This document shows positions 23,509 through 36,000 of a stretch of DNA of 64,000 nucleotides, piece by piece (the first letter of the stretch is position 1; every line of letters starts with the position of its first letter). The position numbers and the translations under genes were made by a program. The notes under the pieces were generated by a model. That model saw nothing but the letters and a program-made list of their open reading frames with translations, searched no databases and was not told the origin of the DNA. Source of the DNA: Mytilus californianus (taxonomy: Eukaryota > Mollusca > Bivalvia > Mytilida > Mytilidae); assembly GCF_021869535.1 (NCBI RefSeq), contig NW_026262712.1, positions 109,303,640 to 109,367,639 of the forward strand, in the 5' to 3' direction.

Positions 23509-26500
23509 CTTTTCAAATGAATTATGCAAACGTTCTTTCAAATAATGTTTTCAAAAGCCCCTCCGTACCGCCACATTCAAAAGACATATTTAAGTACTTG
23601 GAGGCAGGATGTTGGTTTCCATTGGCTCACTGTACTTACGGTATAGCATATTAGGCATATAATTTCCTTTTTACTGCACCCATTTATTGTACGACCATAT
23701 CTTTTACTATTCTAGAGCATTCCACAGGAACAGGACGGCGGGCAATTATTTTCAAAGAAGTCAATTTTTCCTATTACGTCTTCTGATTTAAAAAACGATA
23801 TATGAACAGTATTAAGTAAATAGACTTTAAACTATGAATTACTTTTTTTCGAATGATGAATTTTAGTTTTCGCCAAAAACAAAATGCAGGTAAAAGTGGT
23901 AAAATTTAGAAAGACAATCTGTGTTTGTAAATTAATAGTAAATCACCTTAATATATTGATTCTTCAAATTAATGCTTTGAAAAGTTTTGCGATCAATTAT
24001 AACACAGGGAATGTTGCACTATGACATATTTTGATGATTCCTGTTATCATTTTTTTTTTTAACTACAGCCCTTGATCCGTAAACATTTTAAAAAGAAAAC
24101 AAGTTAACTGTATAATGCAATGAAGTTTATTATGTAAATAACCAAATCTGAACTTTTTGTGTCACCGATCAGTCCAAACCGTGACATATAACCATTTGGG
24201 TAATGAGTTTTATAAATTGTTTCACTTGAAATGCATAAAAAATGGTGTGTAGAAAATTCTTGTACTTTGTTATAAATATCTAGATTTTCTTGTTGTCGAA
24301 ATACAAAGAGCATACATCAATTCTTACACCTTTAAATTTATAAAATGCTGATGCAAAGCATCTTTCCTGTCACCAAATGTTTATCTATATATATGTACTT
24401 GACTTAAAGTATCACTTAACCCTTAGCGATAATAAAACACGTTAATCTTCAAACTTTGCTAGTGAACTTTCCAAGAAAGAATTATTATGTCTTCCTGGTA
24501 GTTTTTACGACGAATATACACAAACACTAAATGTCGCAGGCATGTTGTATTCAAGTAATCTTAACTAAATTTGACAGATTTTAAGACCCCAAATGCAACC
24601 TTCAAAAACGAGGTGTTGCTTCCAATAACATTGAAGACGATGACTATCGGTTGAACTTAAATTCAAAATTTTGCCAAGTGTTTATGGGTTAATAGATACA
24701 ATAGTCTCTGATTTGCTGAAGTTTGAATGTTCGTTATCATCTTGGGTAGTTTTGCTATCCTTTCAATTGTTTAGTAAAAACTGATTAATAACACCAGGCT
24801 GATTAGCTGCCTCGTTTGCAATAATACCACGTCTTCTTAAATTTGTATTATTGTGATACGTCATCAAAGATATCAGGCTTAGAGTAAGTCACTTCTTTAC
24901 TTCTTACAATAAAAGGATTATAAAAAAATAAGGAAAAATTTCGAATATTTGGAGGAGTATAGCAGATCACTTTTGGCATGTATTGTGTTATAAATTTATA
25001 CCAGCAATTATGATAACCAGTTATTGAAAGGACATTTTGATCCCAGATATACCTGTAATAATACATGCACGATCGGTCGTAATTTAACTTGTAAAGTATT
25101 TCGTCGTTGTAGTAGGAGTCTATTTATATTTGTTAACTGACAGGAGTAACACAAAAATATACATTTGTATTTATCAAGTAGCAACTAGAACTAGAACTAT
25201 TAAAAACATTTTTTTTTTTGGGAAGAAAAATAAGGACCAGTTCTATCGTAGAACTGTCAGAATCTGTTCTAATGTAGATGCGTTATAAATGACACAAACT
25301 ATCGCAGCTGTCTTATGGGATTTTTGCTAAAAAAATATTCTGATCCCCAATTTGATGAAAAAATTTGTGGTGAAGCAGATAACATAAAAAAATATTCTGA
25401 ATCCAGATTTCCCCCATACCTTAAAGTGTTAAATTTTGAAAAAAAAATGATTGATAGCGTCGAAAAACTAAAAAAAAATGTTTGCGCTTTGCGCGAAAAA
25501 AAATTCTGACTAAAAAAAAACAATAACCCCCACTCCCTTGAAGTTAAATGGTTGCTCCCTTAAGTAAGGAAGGAAACATACCACTAATATTAATTAACAA
25601 AAACAATATGTTCATTTTTGGAAATATTATTACACATTTCGAGGATAAATACGAACGAAATCCCAGAATTTTTGTTTATTAGTAAAGATTTAAGTTTTTT
25701 TAATATTAAAAACAAAACAAACGTCAAACAAATATGACAGAAAGAAAATATATAGATGAATGAATAAATTACATATACCAAATAATTTACACAAATAATT
25801 ATATAAAAAGATAAAACTTTCAAAAATTGTTCAAGTATCTAACTGTCGGAATCTGTTCTTGGGATCCAAAACTGTTCAAAGCTACAGCTGTCAAAAACTG
25901 TTAAATCGTTTTATCGTCTGGTCTATAAATTTACTGATTATGTCCTATTCCAGATTATGACATTTGTACTGCGTGTGGATTCGCCTAGTTGCATGCATAA
26001 TAGGTAAGTGACACTGATCACGGCAACGCACCGGTCCCGCTCTTTATGTTTTTTTTTTTTTTTTTTTTTTACCTTTATTTTTTCCCTCTTAATTGATTTA
26101 TGAGATTTGAACATCGGTAAACTACTGTTGTCTCAAATTTAGGATAAAATAGCGTCTGTCAAAGTTAGCATGTACTTCCATATACGAATCACCCGCCTTG
26201 CGAATCCTCACTCAGTAAAAATGTTACAATCGGGAATAGGACACAATCAGGAAAATTACAGATAAGACAACTATTCTGGTATCTAATGAGAAAAACATGA
26301 CCTTGTACAATGCCAAACTAAAGATATCGACAGATTGTAGTACCGTGAAAGTACATATAAAGTAATTTTTAGTATAGTGTCGATTTCTGTCGTTCTTTTT
26401 CATAACTCTGTTTTAGTAGTGTTTGTGTTATGATCACACATACTTCTGCTAATATGTGAGCATGTACACGCGTAAAGTATCAGTTGGGATATGTAGACGT

Positions 26501-27484
26501 CATACGGTGAGGAAGATGGTATGTTTCTGCTGAGAAATGGAAAGTTGAAATTATCACGTATATCATAAATTTTAGTTTGAAGTTGTCCATCTGTATCAAT
26601 ATCGAGGAAAAGGGCTAATGTCTGTTTAATAAGGTCGTAACAGTTGACAATAAATTCAAAAAAGAAACTGAAAAACAGAGTGAAATATAATCTATAAAGA
26701 AATTTATATTAGAAATACAGGTCAATGTGTTGTTTAACAGAATGTGACAATTTATCATTATTAACTTAAGTTTGTAGATAACCTTTTTCCCCATAAGTCA
26801 TTTGATTTTGAAATAAAAACTACAAAGTTAACTTCAGTAATATAAGTAAGTATGACAGCTCGTATTTTTTTTTTTATATACCATAAATATCAGATGATGC
26901 GGTTCTTGGTATCATAATGCATGCAAATATGCAATGTAAACTAGTGGAAATATTAAACCAGTTATACGACAACGTGATTAAGTTTAAGAAAGATATTCTT
27001 AATCGGATGTTCAGAATATATATTGGAGTTGTATACTTTAAGAAAACTCGTCTTTCGAAAGCATGTTTTCTTACGGACGGAAATAGAAACGCCCATCGGT
27101 TATCAAATAACATATATACAAACGACAGTGGTAAAGTAAATGATGATTGAAGCAACTGTAAATAATCCATATTATCTTTGTTTTTTTTTCTCTTTTGTAT
27201 CGTTTTTTTATTTTATTTTTTGTATGGCCAGTAAAATGGTTACGACATAGGTCAAAGTACATGCTTTGAAACTTTTGTTATGTCCATTTAAAAAAAAAAG
27301 TTTGTTAATGAGTTATTTTCAATTTCTAAGTCAGTCCTTGAAGGCATAATGGAGATGAAAACTCTATTCTAATCGTATACTCAATAAAATTGTAATTGTT
27401 TCGGCCTTCCAACTGTTAAAGAACCACTGATGATTCTTGTGTATATGTATGGCTTACTAATTTATAAACCTGGTATCGTTGGTG

Positions 27485-28035
27485 AAATTTTAAAACCACT
27501 TAGTCGATGTTACTGGTGGTAGGCATATCGCCCTCCAGGGTATAAATAGCCCGCTAGTCAGAACTTCTGTTCGTGTTCTATGATTGATGCGGTCTGTGAT
27601 TCTTAGAGGAGAGGCAAAAGATACCAAAGGGACATTCAAACTCATAAGTCGAAAACAAACTGACAATGCCATAGCAAAAAATAGAAAAACTGAGAAAAGA
27701 CAAACAACAGTGCAAAAAACACAACACAAAATTCCAAAGACTGAGCAACAAGAACCTGGGGGTGATCTCAGGTGACATTTTAAAACCACTTAGTCGATGT
27801 CACTGCTGGTAGGCGTATCGTCCTCGAGGGTATAAAAAAACTCAGTAGTCAAAACTGTTCTGTTTTTGATTGATGCGGTCTGTGAATCTTAGAGATATGT
27901 GGGAAATATTCTGACACAATGGCAAAAAAAGACGAAAACCTAAGAAAAGACAAACAACAGTGCACAAAACACAACATAGAAAACTAAGGACTGGGCAAAA
28001 CAAATCCCACCAAAAAAAAGGGGATGATCTCAGTT
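27485..28035 (+). repeat. Tandem duplication, two units of about 255-295 bases, each ending in family C repeat
   Basis: 'attttaaaaccacttagtcg' starts both units (27487 and 27777). Each continues with 'gattgatgcggtctgtga' and then the family C words 'agaaaagacaaacaacagtg' and 'gggatgatctcag' or 'gggtgatctcag'. The second unit is shorter and more diverged. The short open frames here are repeat-derived. Confidence 0.8.
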
Positions 28036-28977
28036 GATACAAGTGTTTGGTAAATTAATTCCTCATAAAATCTTAGAAATCATTCGAAACACTTATAGTT
28101 TTTTTAACTCCGTAGTCATACTGTCACAATCTTTTTTGGTGTTGTCAGTGCTCTTCATAATCGTTATTGATTTGGACATCTTACTGGTTTGTTTTGAGCG
28201 TTTCTTGTGACTCTTGTATAACGCCTGGTATCTTTAATGAGCGTTTACAGTTTCATTTGGCTAAGAAATAAACGCTGACGCTGTGACAAGTCTAGCAAGA
28301 AGAGACAAAATAAATTACTTCAACACACAAATATTTACATTTCTAACCCAGTTTGAATATGATTTTACATGAGTAATAAGACCTTAAATATTGAGAAGTT
28401 GATATGAACCAATGTCAAGTAAAAACTGACAGGGAGTAATTTTTTCTCACAATTACTCCTCTTCGCAGCGATCAAGTACTTCTTTCCAGGACGTAAAACA
28501 TTCCGTCTTAAATCTATATACAATAGTTTAATATATAGTATAATAGGATTTCAAAAATGATTTTTCTTTATCATACATTTCTATTTCCATTTCTTTTGTT
28601 TTGTAATTTAAGGATGTTAATGGTCTCCAGTGAATTCTCCAATTTGATTTTGGAGGGTATGGTGAGTAATTTTTATTGCATATATACGAGAAAAACAAAG
28701 GATATGGGGTATCCATCCATGACACAAAATCAGCACATACACAGCAAAAAACACACAAAAAGCAAAGGAACAGTGCTTTAATTGCTGTTCTTCATCTCAA
28801 AGTCACAATGGAGCATTCAACAGGGAGCAAAAAACTCTCACCTCACTACAAGTTTAATAAGACGTCGCTTAGAACCGGTTTGAGCGGAATTCTTTGCAAA
28901 ATAATTCGAGTAAACTTTGTAAAATGTAACATCACCATATCGGGTCCGTTGTCCTATAGCCAAGTTTCCCCCATGCC

Positions 28978-29062
28978 ATTTTTTCCGGAGATCGATCCAG
29001 TTACCCCCCCCCCCCCCCCTGGAAAAATGGGCATGATCCAACTGCCCCCCCCCCCACCACCC
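28978..29062. repeat. Two long C tracts (G-rich on the minus strand)
   Basis: A run of about 15 C at 29006 and another of about 11 C followed by CCACCACCC at 29044. The minus strand could form quadruplex-like structure. Tract length is also prone to assembly error. Confidence 0.7.
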
Positions 29063-30167
29063 TTTAGCGTGATGGGGACAAATAGTCAAACCCATGTTCT
29101 AGTTGAAAACCACACGAAGAAAGAATGTGGCAGGATGGTAACAGTTTTTGTAGGAATGTCTGAAACATATGATAGTTAATAACCTCACTCTTGTTGGTCA
29201 AATTTGATGACATCATAGAAATATATTAAGGTCTACTTGTTTAACGGTGTTTGGTTTTGAATAAATCATGACAAACATTGTCCTTTTTTTATCTTTGAAT
29301 GATAAGGTAATTTAAGTATTTGTTGGGATAGTTCTGTCGGCATTCAAGCTCCACATTCATAAAGGTATACAGCAAAATTCTTAGCACCCTTTAGTGTAAA
29401 GGTTTGTCTCCTGTATATTTATAGGTCCGTAATTTTGTTTCATTTAAGTGCAAAGTCCTTTCAAGATATTTGCATCAATAAGTAATGTGACTTCGATGTA
29501 ACATATACTGCCGGAAGCAATGATAAATAAGAATATGAACCGCTTGTGTTATTGTGTAATCCCTTTCATTTATAAAGTTTCATTGATCTGAATCAATTGT
29601 TTTGACAGATCTTTTATATTTGATATAACCTCGGGCCATTTCTAAACGAAAAATCTACCTCTGTTAACGGATAAACGTTTCTCTCCGAAGAGTTTGGCTT
29701 TTTTTTAACAAGTCCATACTTAATAGTGTCTGGCATGTAATCTAAATGCGAATAGGTCGGATTTTTGGACAGAGTCAATATATGAATGGGAAAAATTTTT
29801 CGAATGCAAACGGCACCACCCCTGGTATAAATTCTAGGCCCAATCCCACCCCCAAATCCCATACCTTCTTAGTCACATGCGTGTCGTTAAAACGAACACA
29901 ACTTGTACCTAACATTTCTTCTATGCAACCCAAGCCGGAAAACAGATTATTTTAGCAGTCCAGAGATCAATCATATCTTAAGAAAATTTGGAAACTATAT
30001 GGAATAAATGGCCGTGCAATGTTGATGTTTATACATATAATAGTGAAATCCATATTGTGGTTGAAATATGGGCATGGGGGAAAAGTGGCTATATGTATAC
30101 GTATTGTTAACTTTCCGCGGGGGAAGAATAGCAATGATTCAAAATTCCCCCTAGGAGAAAAGTAGAT

Positions 30168-30203
30168 CATGCCAGTTTTTCTCCTGGCAGAAAAACTGGC
30201 ATG
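30168..30203. repeat. Perfect 15-base-pair inverted repeat
   Basis: CATGCCAGTTTTTCT, a CCTGGC loop, then AGAAAAACTGGCATG. It lies in intergenic DNA with no gene next to it. Confidence 0.85.
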
Positions 30204-31756
30204 GGGAAAAATTGCTAGATATAGAGCATACTGGAGAGAAGTACATACTTAAAACAAAGTAGTCCCTACGTATAGATGTAAATATCAAACTATGTAGAAT
30301 ATATTTTGGCAAGTTAAGTATCAAATTTTGCCTGGTAAATTTGAATGATACAAACATGTATGAATAAATCTAAAAAGAAGTACTGTAATATCTATATGGC
30401 TCTTTACTTATAAAGGACTGTCTTAGTGTAAAGGGTACATGCATATGTATTTCAACGTCTTATCCTGGACAATCATACAAAAATAAAATTTTATAGTGTT
30501 TTCGAGATAAAAATCTTCCCATCTAACGTACTCTTTATCCTTATCACATGCTGTGTGCATTTTACAATGTGTAAACAACTTTAAGTAGAGGCAGAACCAT
30601 TTTTATCTTAGGACACCACTAAATTTTTCATTGAAGGGAACCAATGTGACGGATCGCAGATGCATGCATATACATTGTTAGCCAAAGACTGTAATTTCTG
30701 CCATGCATGTTTTATAAAAATATATCAATTTTTTTTACGACATTAATCAAAGCGAAATAATCAAAATGATGACTTTTGGACATTATGCACCCAACAACAA
30801 CAACAAATTTTCATACAGTGTTAGATGCGATACAGTTTAGTGGATGGTAATGTACTCTAACTTGATAATAGTTGATAAGTGTATTTTCTTTGTTTCAACA
30901 ACCTTGAACGGTTAAATCTATTATATAATATATCGGAAATACCTTCAATAACGATGTAATACTACTTTAAAAGAAATTACTGTTTCCGGAAAAGAATTAA
31001 CCCTTGGACTTTGAGATTGGTGATGTAAACATAAAATCCCTTTAGCAAATTTTACAAATTTTGTTTTTTAAGTGACACTACACCACGCGAGTATACCTAT
31101 TTAATTGACAAAAAACTAAGTCCTATCTTTTTTAAGTCGACATCTCATCACATTTAAATACGTTACATTCTCAGTCTCTTTTAACAGCCCCATGTCTTTG
31201 AGGAAACAAAAAAAAAGGAAACAGATTTAGAGAGAGAGAATACATTATTTTTTGTCAATCTCATACTGACTATAAAAGTTTTTAGTTTTCTTAACTACCT
31301 TTCTTTATAAATGGCTCGTTCTAGGAATTTCTTTCGTCGTAGTAGTTTTATAAGAATTTAGAAGGACAAACGTCAAAGTTAGACGCATCGAATTTGTTCC
31401 GTCAGATGTGCCTTTCTAGATTAAGCTTCATCGGGAACAATATGCATTCACATCCAAAAGATTGTAAGGACACATAGCTGACATGCATAAAAGTGATGTT
31501 GTGTACACGTCAAAAGAGACAGCGACCCAACGACAAACCGTGACATAAAAAACAAAACAAAACAAACAATCAAAAGACATCTAGAGCCACCTATCGTCTT
31601 TAATAACAGACCACTGTTTATACAGTATGTCACTCTTCACGCCCACGAGTCTAGAAAAATAGTGCATAAATTTATCAGATATCTTACATCTACCATCAGC
31701 AAAATAATAACGATATGTCTTAAGACAACCATTGAACATGACAGCCATGGCTATAT

Positions 31757-32015
31757 ATATAAATAAGAAGATGTGTTGTGATTGCCAATGAGACAACTCT
31801 CCACAACAAACTAAATGACATAGAAAATAAAAACTATAGGTCACCGTACAGCCTTCAACAATGAGGAAAACCCTTACCGCATAGTTTGCTATAAAAACAA
31901 TTCAAACAAAAAACTAACGGACTGATTTATGTACAAAATAATGAATGAAAAACAAATATAATATACAGCAACAAACGATAACCACTGAATTACAGGGTCA
32001 TATGCATGAGTAAAA
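31757..32015 (+). repeat. Repeat family B, diverged subfamily
   Basis: Starts 'aataagaagatgtgttgtga' and runs through 'gaaaataaaaactataggtc' and 'aacaaacgataaccactgaa'. It resembles the 35645 copy more than the 8405 copy. It begins just beyond the likely polyadenylation site of gene 2. Confidence 0.75.
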
Positions 32016-32031
32016 GAATTGAAATTTTTTT

Positions 32032-32037
32032 TTTATT
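32032..32037 (-). terminator. Candidate polyadenylation signal of gene 2
   Basis: AATAAA on the minus strand, about 260 bases after the stop codon and just before repeat family B begins. It was chosen by position only. Confidence 0.3.
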
Positions 32038-32296
32038 ATTTTTATAAAAGTATAAAATCAACAATAAAATAATAACTTTCAAACAAAAAGAATGTTACTC
32101 TTCTCACTAGTCATATTAGATTTACAAACATTAAAACAGTCATGATATGAATCAAATTAGACGACAGCATACGACTACGGGAAATAGTAATGAATACTAG
32201 AAGGTGTGAGGGTAAATGCTGTTTTCTTTATAATTTAAATATTCATAAATCACAACTTTTAATGGAATGTTTAGATAAATGGAACTTGTCAAACGA

Positions 32297-33057
32297 TCAC
32301 ACATTTTGCTGAACATTCTTAGTGTAAAGTACTTGACCCTGATCATCAGAGGTTTTTCGTCCCCAAATGTTCCTCCTTTTGTAAATAAGAATAGAAACGA
32401 GGACAACACCTAGGGTAATAATCAAACCTACCCCTGCGATACCTGCTATAAATTCAGGTCTAAATAAAATTGTTTGATTAGTTCCAGCCTGCAGAGATGC
32501 GGACGTTGTGAGAACAGAATTTTTTAGAGGAGAAATACGGTTATGTTTAGTGACAACCACATTTTCAAACGAATCTCCTATATCTGCTGGATAGATAACA
32601 AAACTTTCCGTTGCTTTTTCAATATTTTCTGTAATTGGCTTTATGTGAGGTGATAACTCAACACCTTCATGTTTTGGTATCATAACCAAGAATTCTGAAC
32701 TTGTGGGTAATGTAACTTCCTTAACTGTAGTCATTGAAACTTTGGTGTGCTCAGCCCTGTCACCTGTCGATGTAGGAATGCTATTTTCTTTTTGAACGAT
32801 TATTTCAACACTACTCAAGCTGTGCCGCTCTGGTTTGGCTTCTTTATCGGGGTTTATTCTCTTTGATGTATTACGAGTACGAATCTTGTCATCACTCAGC
32901 CTGATTACTTCAGTACCGTTTTCTATGCTGACTGTAATGGTATCATTAAACAAGAAATCTTTCGATGAACTGTTTTTATGGGTTATATCTGTTACGGAAC
33001 TGTTCTTAGAAAATAGTGGTGATGTTTCATGGTAGATTTCACTCTCAAGATCTGTAT
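32297..33057 (-). CDS. Gene 2 exon 8: stalk, transmembrane helix, cytoplasmic tail and stop
   Basis: Enters in phase 1 after CATTTTTAG. It reads TDLESEIYHETSPLFSKNSS and a Ser/Thr/Glu-rich stalk with several N-x-S/T sites, then FIAGIAGVGLIITLGVV plus LVSILI as membrane helix. The basic stop-transfer YKRR and a 28-residue tail with one distal tyrosine (QVLYTKN) follow, ending at TGA. Stalk and tail show no obvious residue match to gene 1 although the exon position is the same. Confidence 0.88.
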
Positions 33058-36000
33058 CTAAAAATGAAAAAAAAGATGAAATTTTAACCAGTAAGTTTCT
33101 TTATTAAATAAGTAATATTTGGTAAATTTACATGCAAATAGAATAGATATCAATAGAACAATGATGTAATGAGTATTTTTACTGATTTAATCTTGAAAAC
33201 TGCATGAATATCAAATATTTTGAAAACGACCAAAAAATCCACTTTTTTTTCAGTTTAAAACGAGGACAGAGAAATAATGATCTGGTATTAAGGATATCTA
33301 ATAGATTAAGATGGATGTCTTTAAGTAAATAATAATTCTGTTTAAACACTAATGTTATTTTAAATGGAGAAGTCATTATCGTCTATGTAAGCAAGCAAGG
33401 CGGTCATTTTGGGTGTCGGAAGGCTTAATTTTCAGTTTTCATACATATTGCTTTTTCTTGTTTCTATTATCAGCTACTAGTAGTAGACATTTGCGGAAAC
33501 TACGTCTATACCTAGGATAACCCTTAGACTTACAATTACAGTTGACGAAAAACAGGGGTCATCTTAAAATTGAAAAAAAAATGCAACAATAGAGATACCT
33601 AGTAAAATCAAAACATTATTTTTAATTAAGATAAAACTTTTCGAAGACGCACTAATGCAGTGCAAATGGTCATAACAGATTTGAATCGATGTCTTAATTA
33701 AATATGTCAACAAAAAAATCCCAATAACTTTGTATTTTTTAATTCTTCGAAGGCGTGTTCAAGTTTTACCTTATAGTGTGTAATAAGTCTATGTAATTTT
33801 TTAGACTTCCTTTGCATATCCTGGGGTTTTTGAACAATCTGTTGTCTGGTTTAAGGTGTCAATACTGTATGACAGTTCAGATATATTTTGTCGCCCACCA
33901 AAACAGCAGAGAGCAATACGCGTTCCCCTTGAAACAAAGTACTTCTATTCTTGTTATAGTTCCAAAATTGTGTCTAAACTTATTTAAGTATAGCAAAATC
34001 AGCAAAAATTCGTTCAGGGTGTACTCTACAAACGATGCACTTGAAAATAAGGGAAAATGCGATAAGCAAGTGACACAATATAATTATTAAGCCCGTCGTA
34101 GCACAATGCTTTTGAAATATCAATGACCTTAGTTTTCACGATTACATTTTGTATCCGAAACTGCTGTCTAACTGACTTAGATAGTTTGTGTATTTTTAAC
34201 AGTTTCTTCTCGACTGATATACCTTTGCAACTTTTATCCCTTTAAATCAACGGAATAATTTTGCATATAAACTTTGTGTAACCGTCATAAGTGCACCCTA
34301 AAGTACAATTCCAAGAAAATTGTAGCGGTCTCGGATCATTAGTTACTGCTTATGATTCGATCAGACCTGACCCACCCATGCTCATGGGAGAGAAATAATT
34401 ATCGACACCGTTAAAAAAAAACGTCTATACCCAAATGATTCCCAAAATCTCTATAAAAATTGCACAAAAACAAACAACTCAGATCCCGGTAGTCATTATT
34501 ACCTGCGTTGCTGAAGGCGAAAGCAGGTCAAGTAACAGTTCAGCTCGGCTCTGTCCGTCCGTCCGTCCATCCGTCCGAAAGACCTTGCGTAAAAAACTTT
34601 CCTCAAATTTTTCCTGGCTTCTATTGAAAAGAATGATTTCATATTTGGTCTGCAGCTTAATAATTAGCGAATTGCAGCGTATATGCTATTTGTACATCTG
34701 CCGTGCAGCCACTTTCTATTTCCGATAGTTTGGAATTTTTCAAGTTTCATTGCACAAGGAAATTTTTCGTCAAAGTTCGACTCAGGTCCAGACCCGGTAA
34801 TGGTCTTGTTTAATTTGATAAGATAGATAGATAGTAAAACTCCAATTATCTGAGTACATATATTTTACATTTCAACAGAGTCTGACGTAAAGTTTAAATT
34901 ATATATTTGACACAAACGATGTAGTATTTTTTTCGTATATTTTTAATCTTTTTTTATATAAAAAACATGGGCAAAAATGTGAGCCCAATTTAGAAAAAAA
35001 TAAAAGTTAATAAATATATACCGAACGTATAATGTCATAAAATTAATAGTTCTTAAGCACCCAACCTCTGTATCCCCTCACTTTCTTAAAAAAATATGGA
35101 AATATATGTCTTAGCAAAACATTAAATACTGTGAACATGCTCCTTAGTTAGTCGCCTTTTCTTTACACTTAGTCTTCTTGAAATTAATTACTAATAGTCG
35201 CAACCTAGCCAACGACAATACGATTTTTATTCATGTCTAATATAAAATTTATTAAATGTTGTTTGTCCGTTCTATCATACTCCGTATATTAACAGCATGT
35301 TGAATTCCATGTACAATAATTAATGTGTACATTCTCAATTTTATTTATATTATTTCATCTTAGGAGTTAAAATTTGTTCTGGAACGACGGTTTATATTTA
35401 CGCTTTTAGGAGACCCAAGATTTAAATGCTACTGAAAGCATAATTGTAATCCTAATCGTAGGTGTATGACAGTTTCCGCAAATGTCTGGTAGGATATGGT
35501 TGGTAAAGACTTCTTTTTTGTCACTATAATCATGCTTATCAGAAGATAAAAGACTGCAAGGCGCATTAAATGTTGAAATAGTTCACAACGCCTTGCAAGC
35601 ATGATCAGCTTTATATTTCTGTTTTAATATGTATTCAAATCATCATATAAAAATAAGAAGATGTAGTATGATTGCCAATGAGATAACTCTCCACAAGAGA
35701 CCAAATGACACAGAAATTAACAACTATAGGTCACCGTACGGCTTTCAACAATGAACAAAGTCCATACCGCATAGTCAGCTATAAAAGGCCCCGAAATGAC
35801 AATTCAAACGAGAAAACTAACGGCCTAATTTATGTACAAAATAATGAACGAAAAACAAATATGTTACACAGCAACAAACGACAACCACTAAATTACAGGC
35901 TCCTGACTAGGGACAGGCACATACAGAATGTGGCAGGGTTAAACTCGTTCCTTCTACTAACCTGTGACAGTGGTGTAACAGTACAACATAAGAACAAACT

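Larger units (their letters stand above)
23509..32296. other. Intergenic region between gene 1 and gene 2
   Basis: About 8.8 kb separates the gene 1 start codon from the gene 2 stop codon. It should hold the gene 1 promoter (a TTAAATAT word lies about 80 bases above the ATG, near 23590) and the gene 2 3' untranslated region. I see repeats (26.2-26.4, 27.5-28.0, 31.76-32.0 kb), C-rich tracts and a perfect hairpin, but no convincing gene. Confidence 0.6.

Noticed and set aside
28676-29179. 167-codon plus-strand frame with proline runs
   Set aside because: The prolines come from poly-C tracts. The frame has no family match and no splice context.
32297-32400. Immunoreceptor tyrosine motif in the gene 2 tail (QVLYTKN), and in gene 1 (DMYNCG)
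   Set aside because: Neither fits the ITIM pattern, which needs a hydrophobic residue three after the tyrosine, nor a paired ITAM. The tails are reported without a signalling claim.
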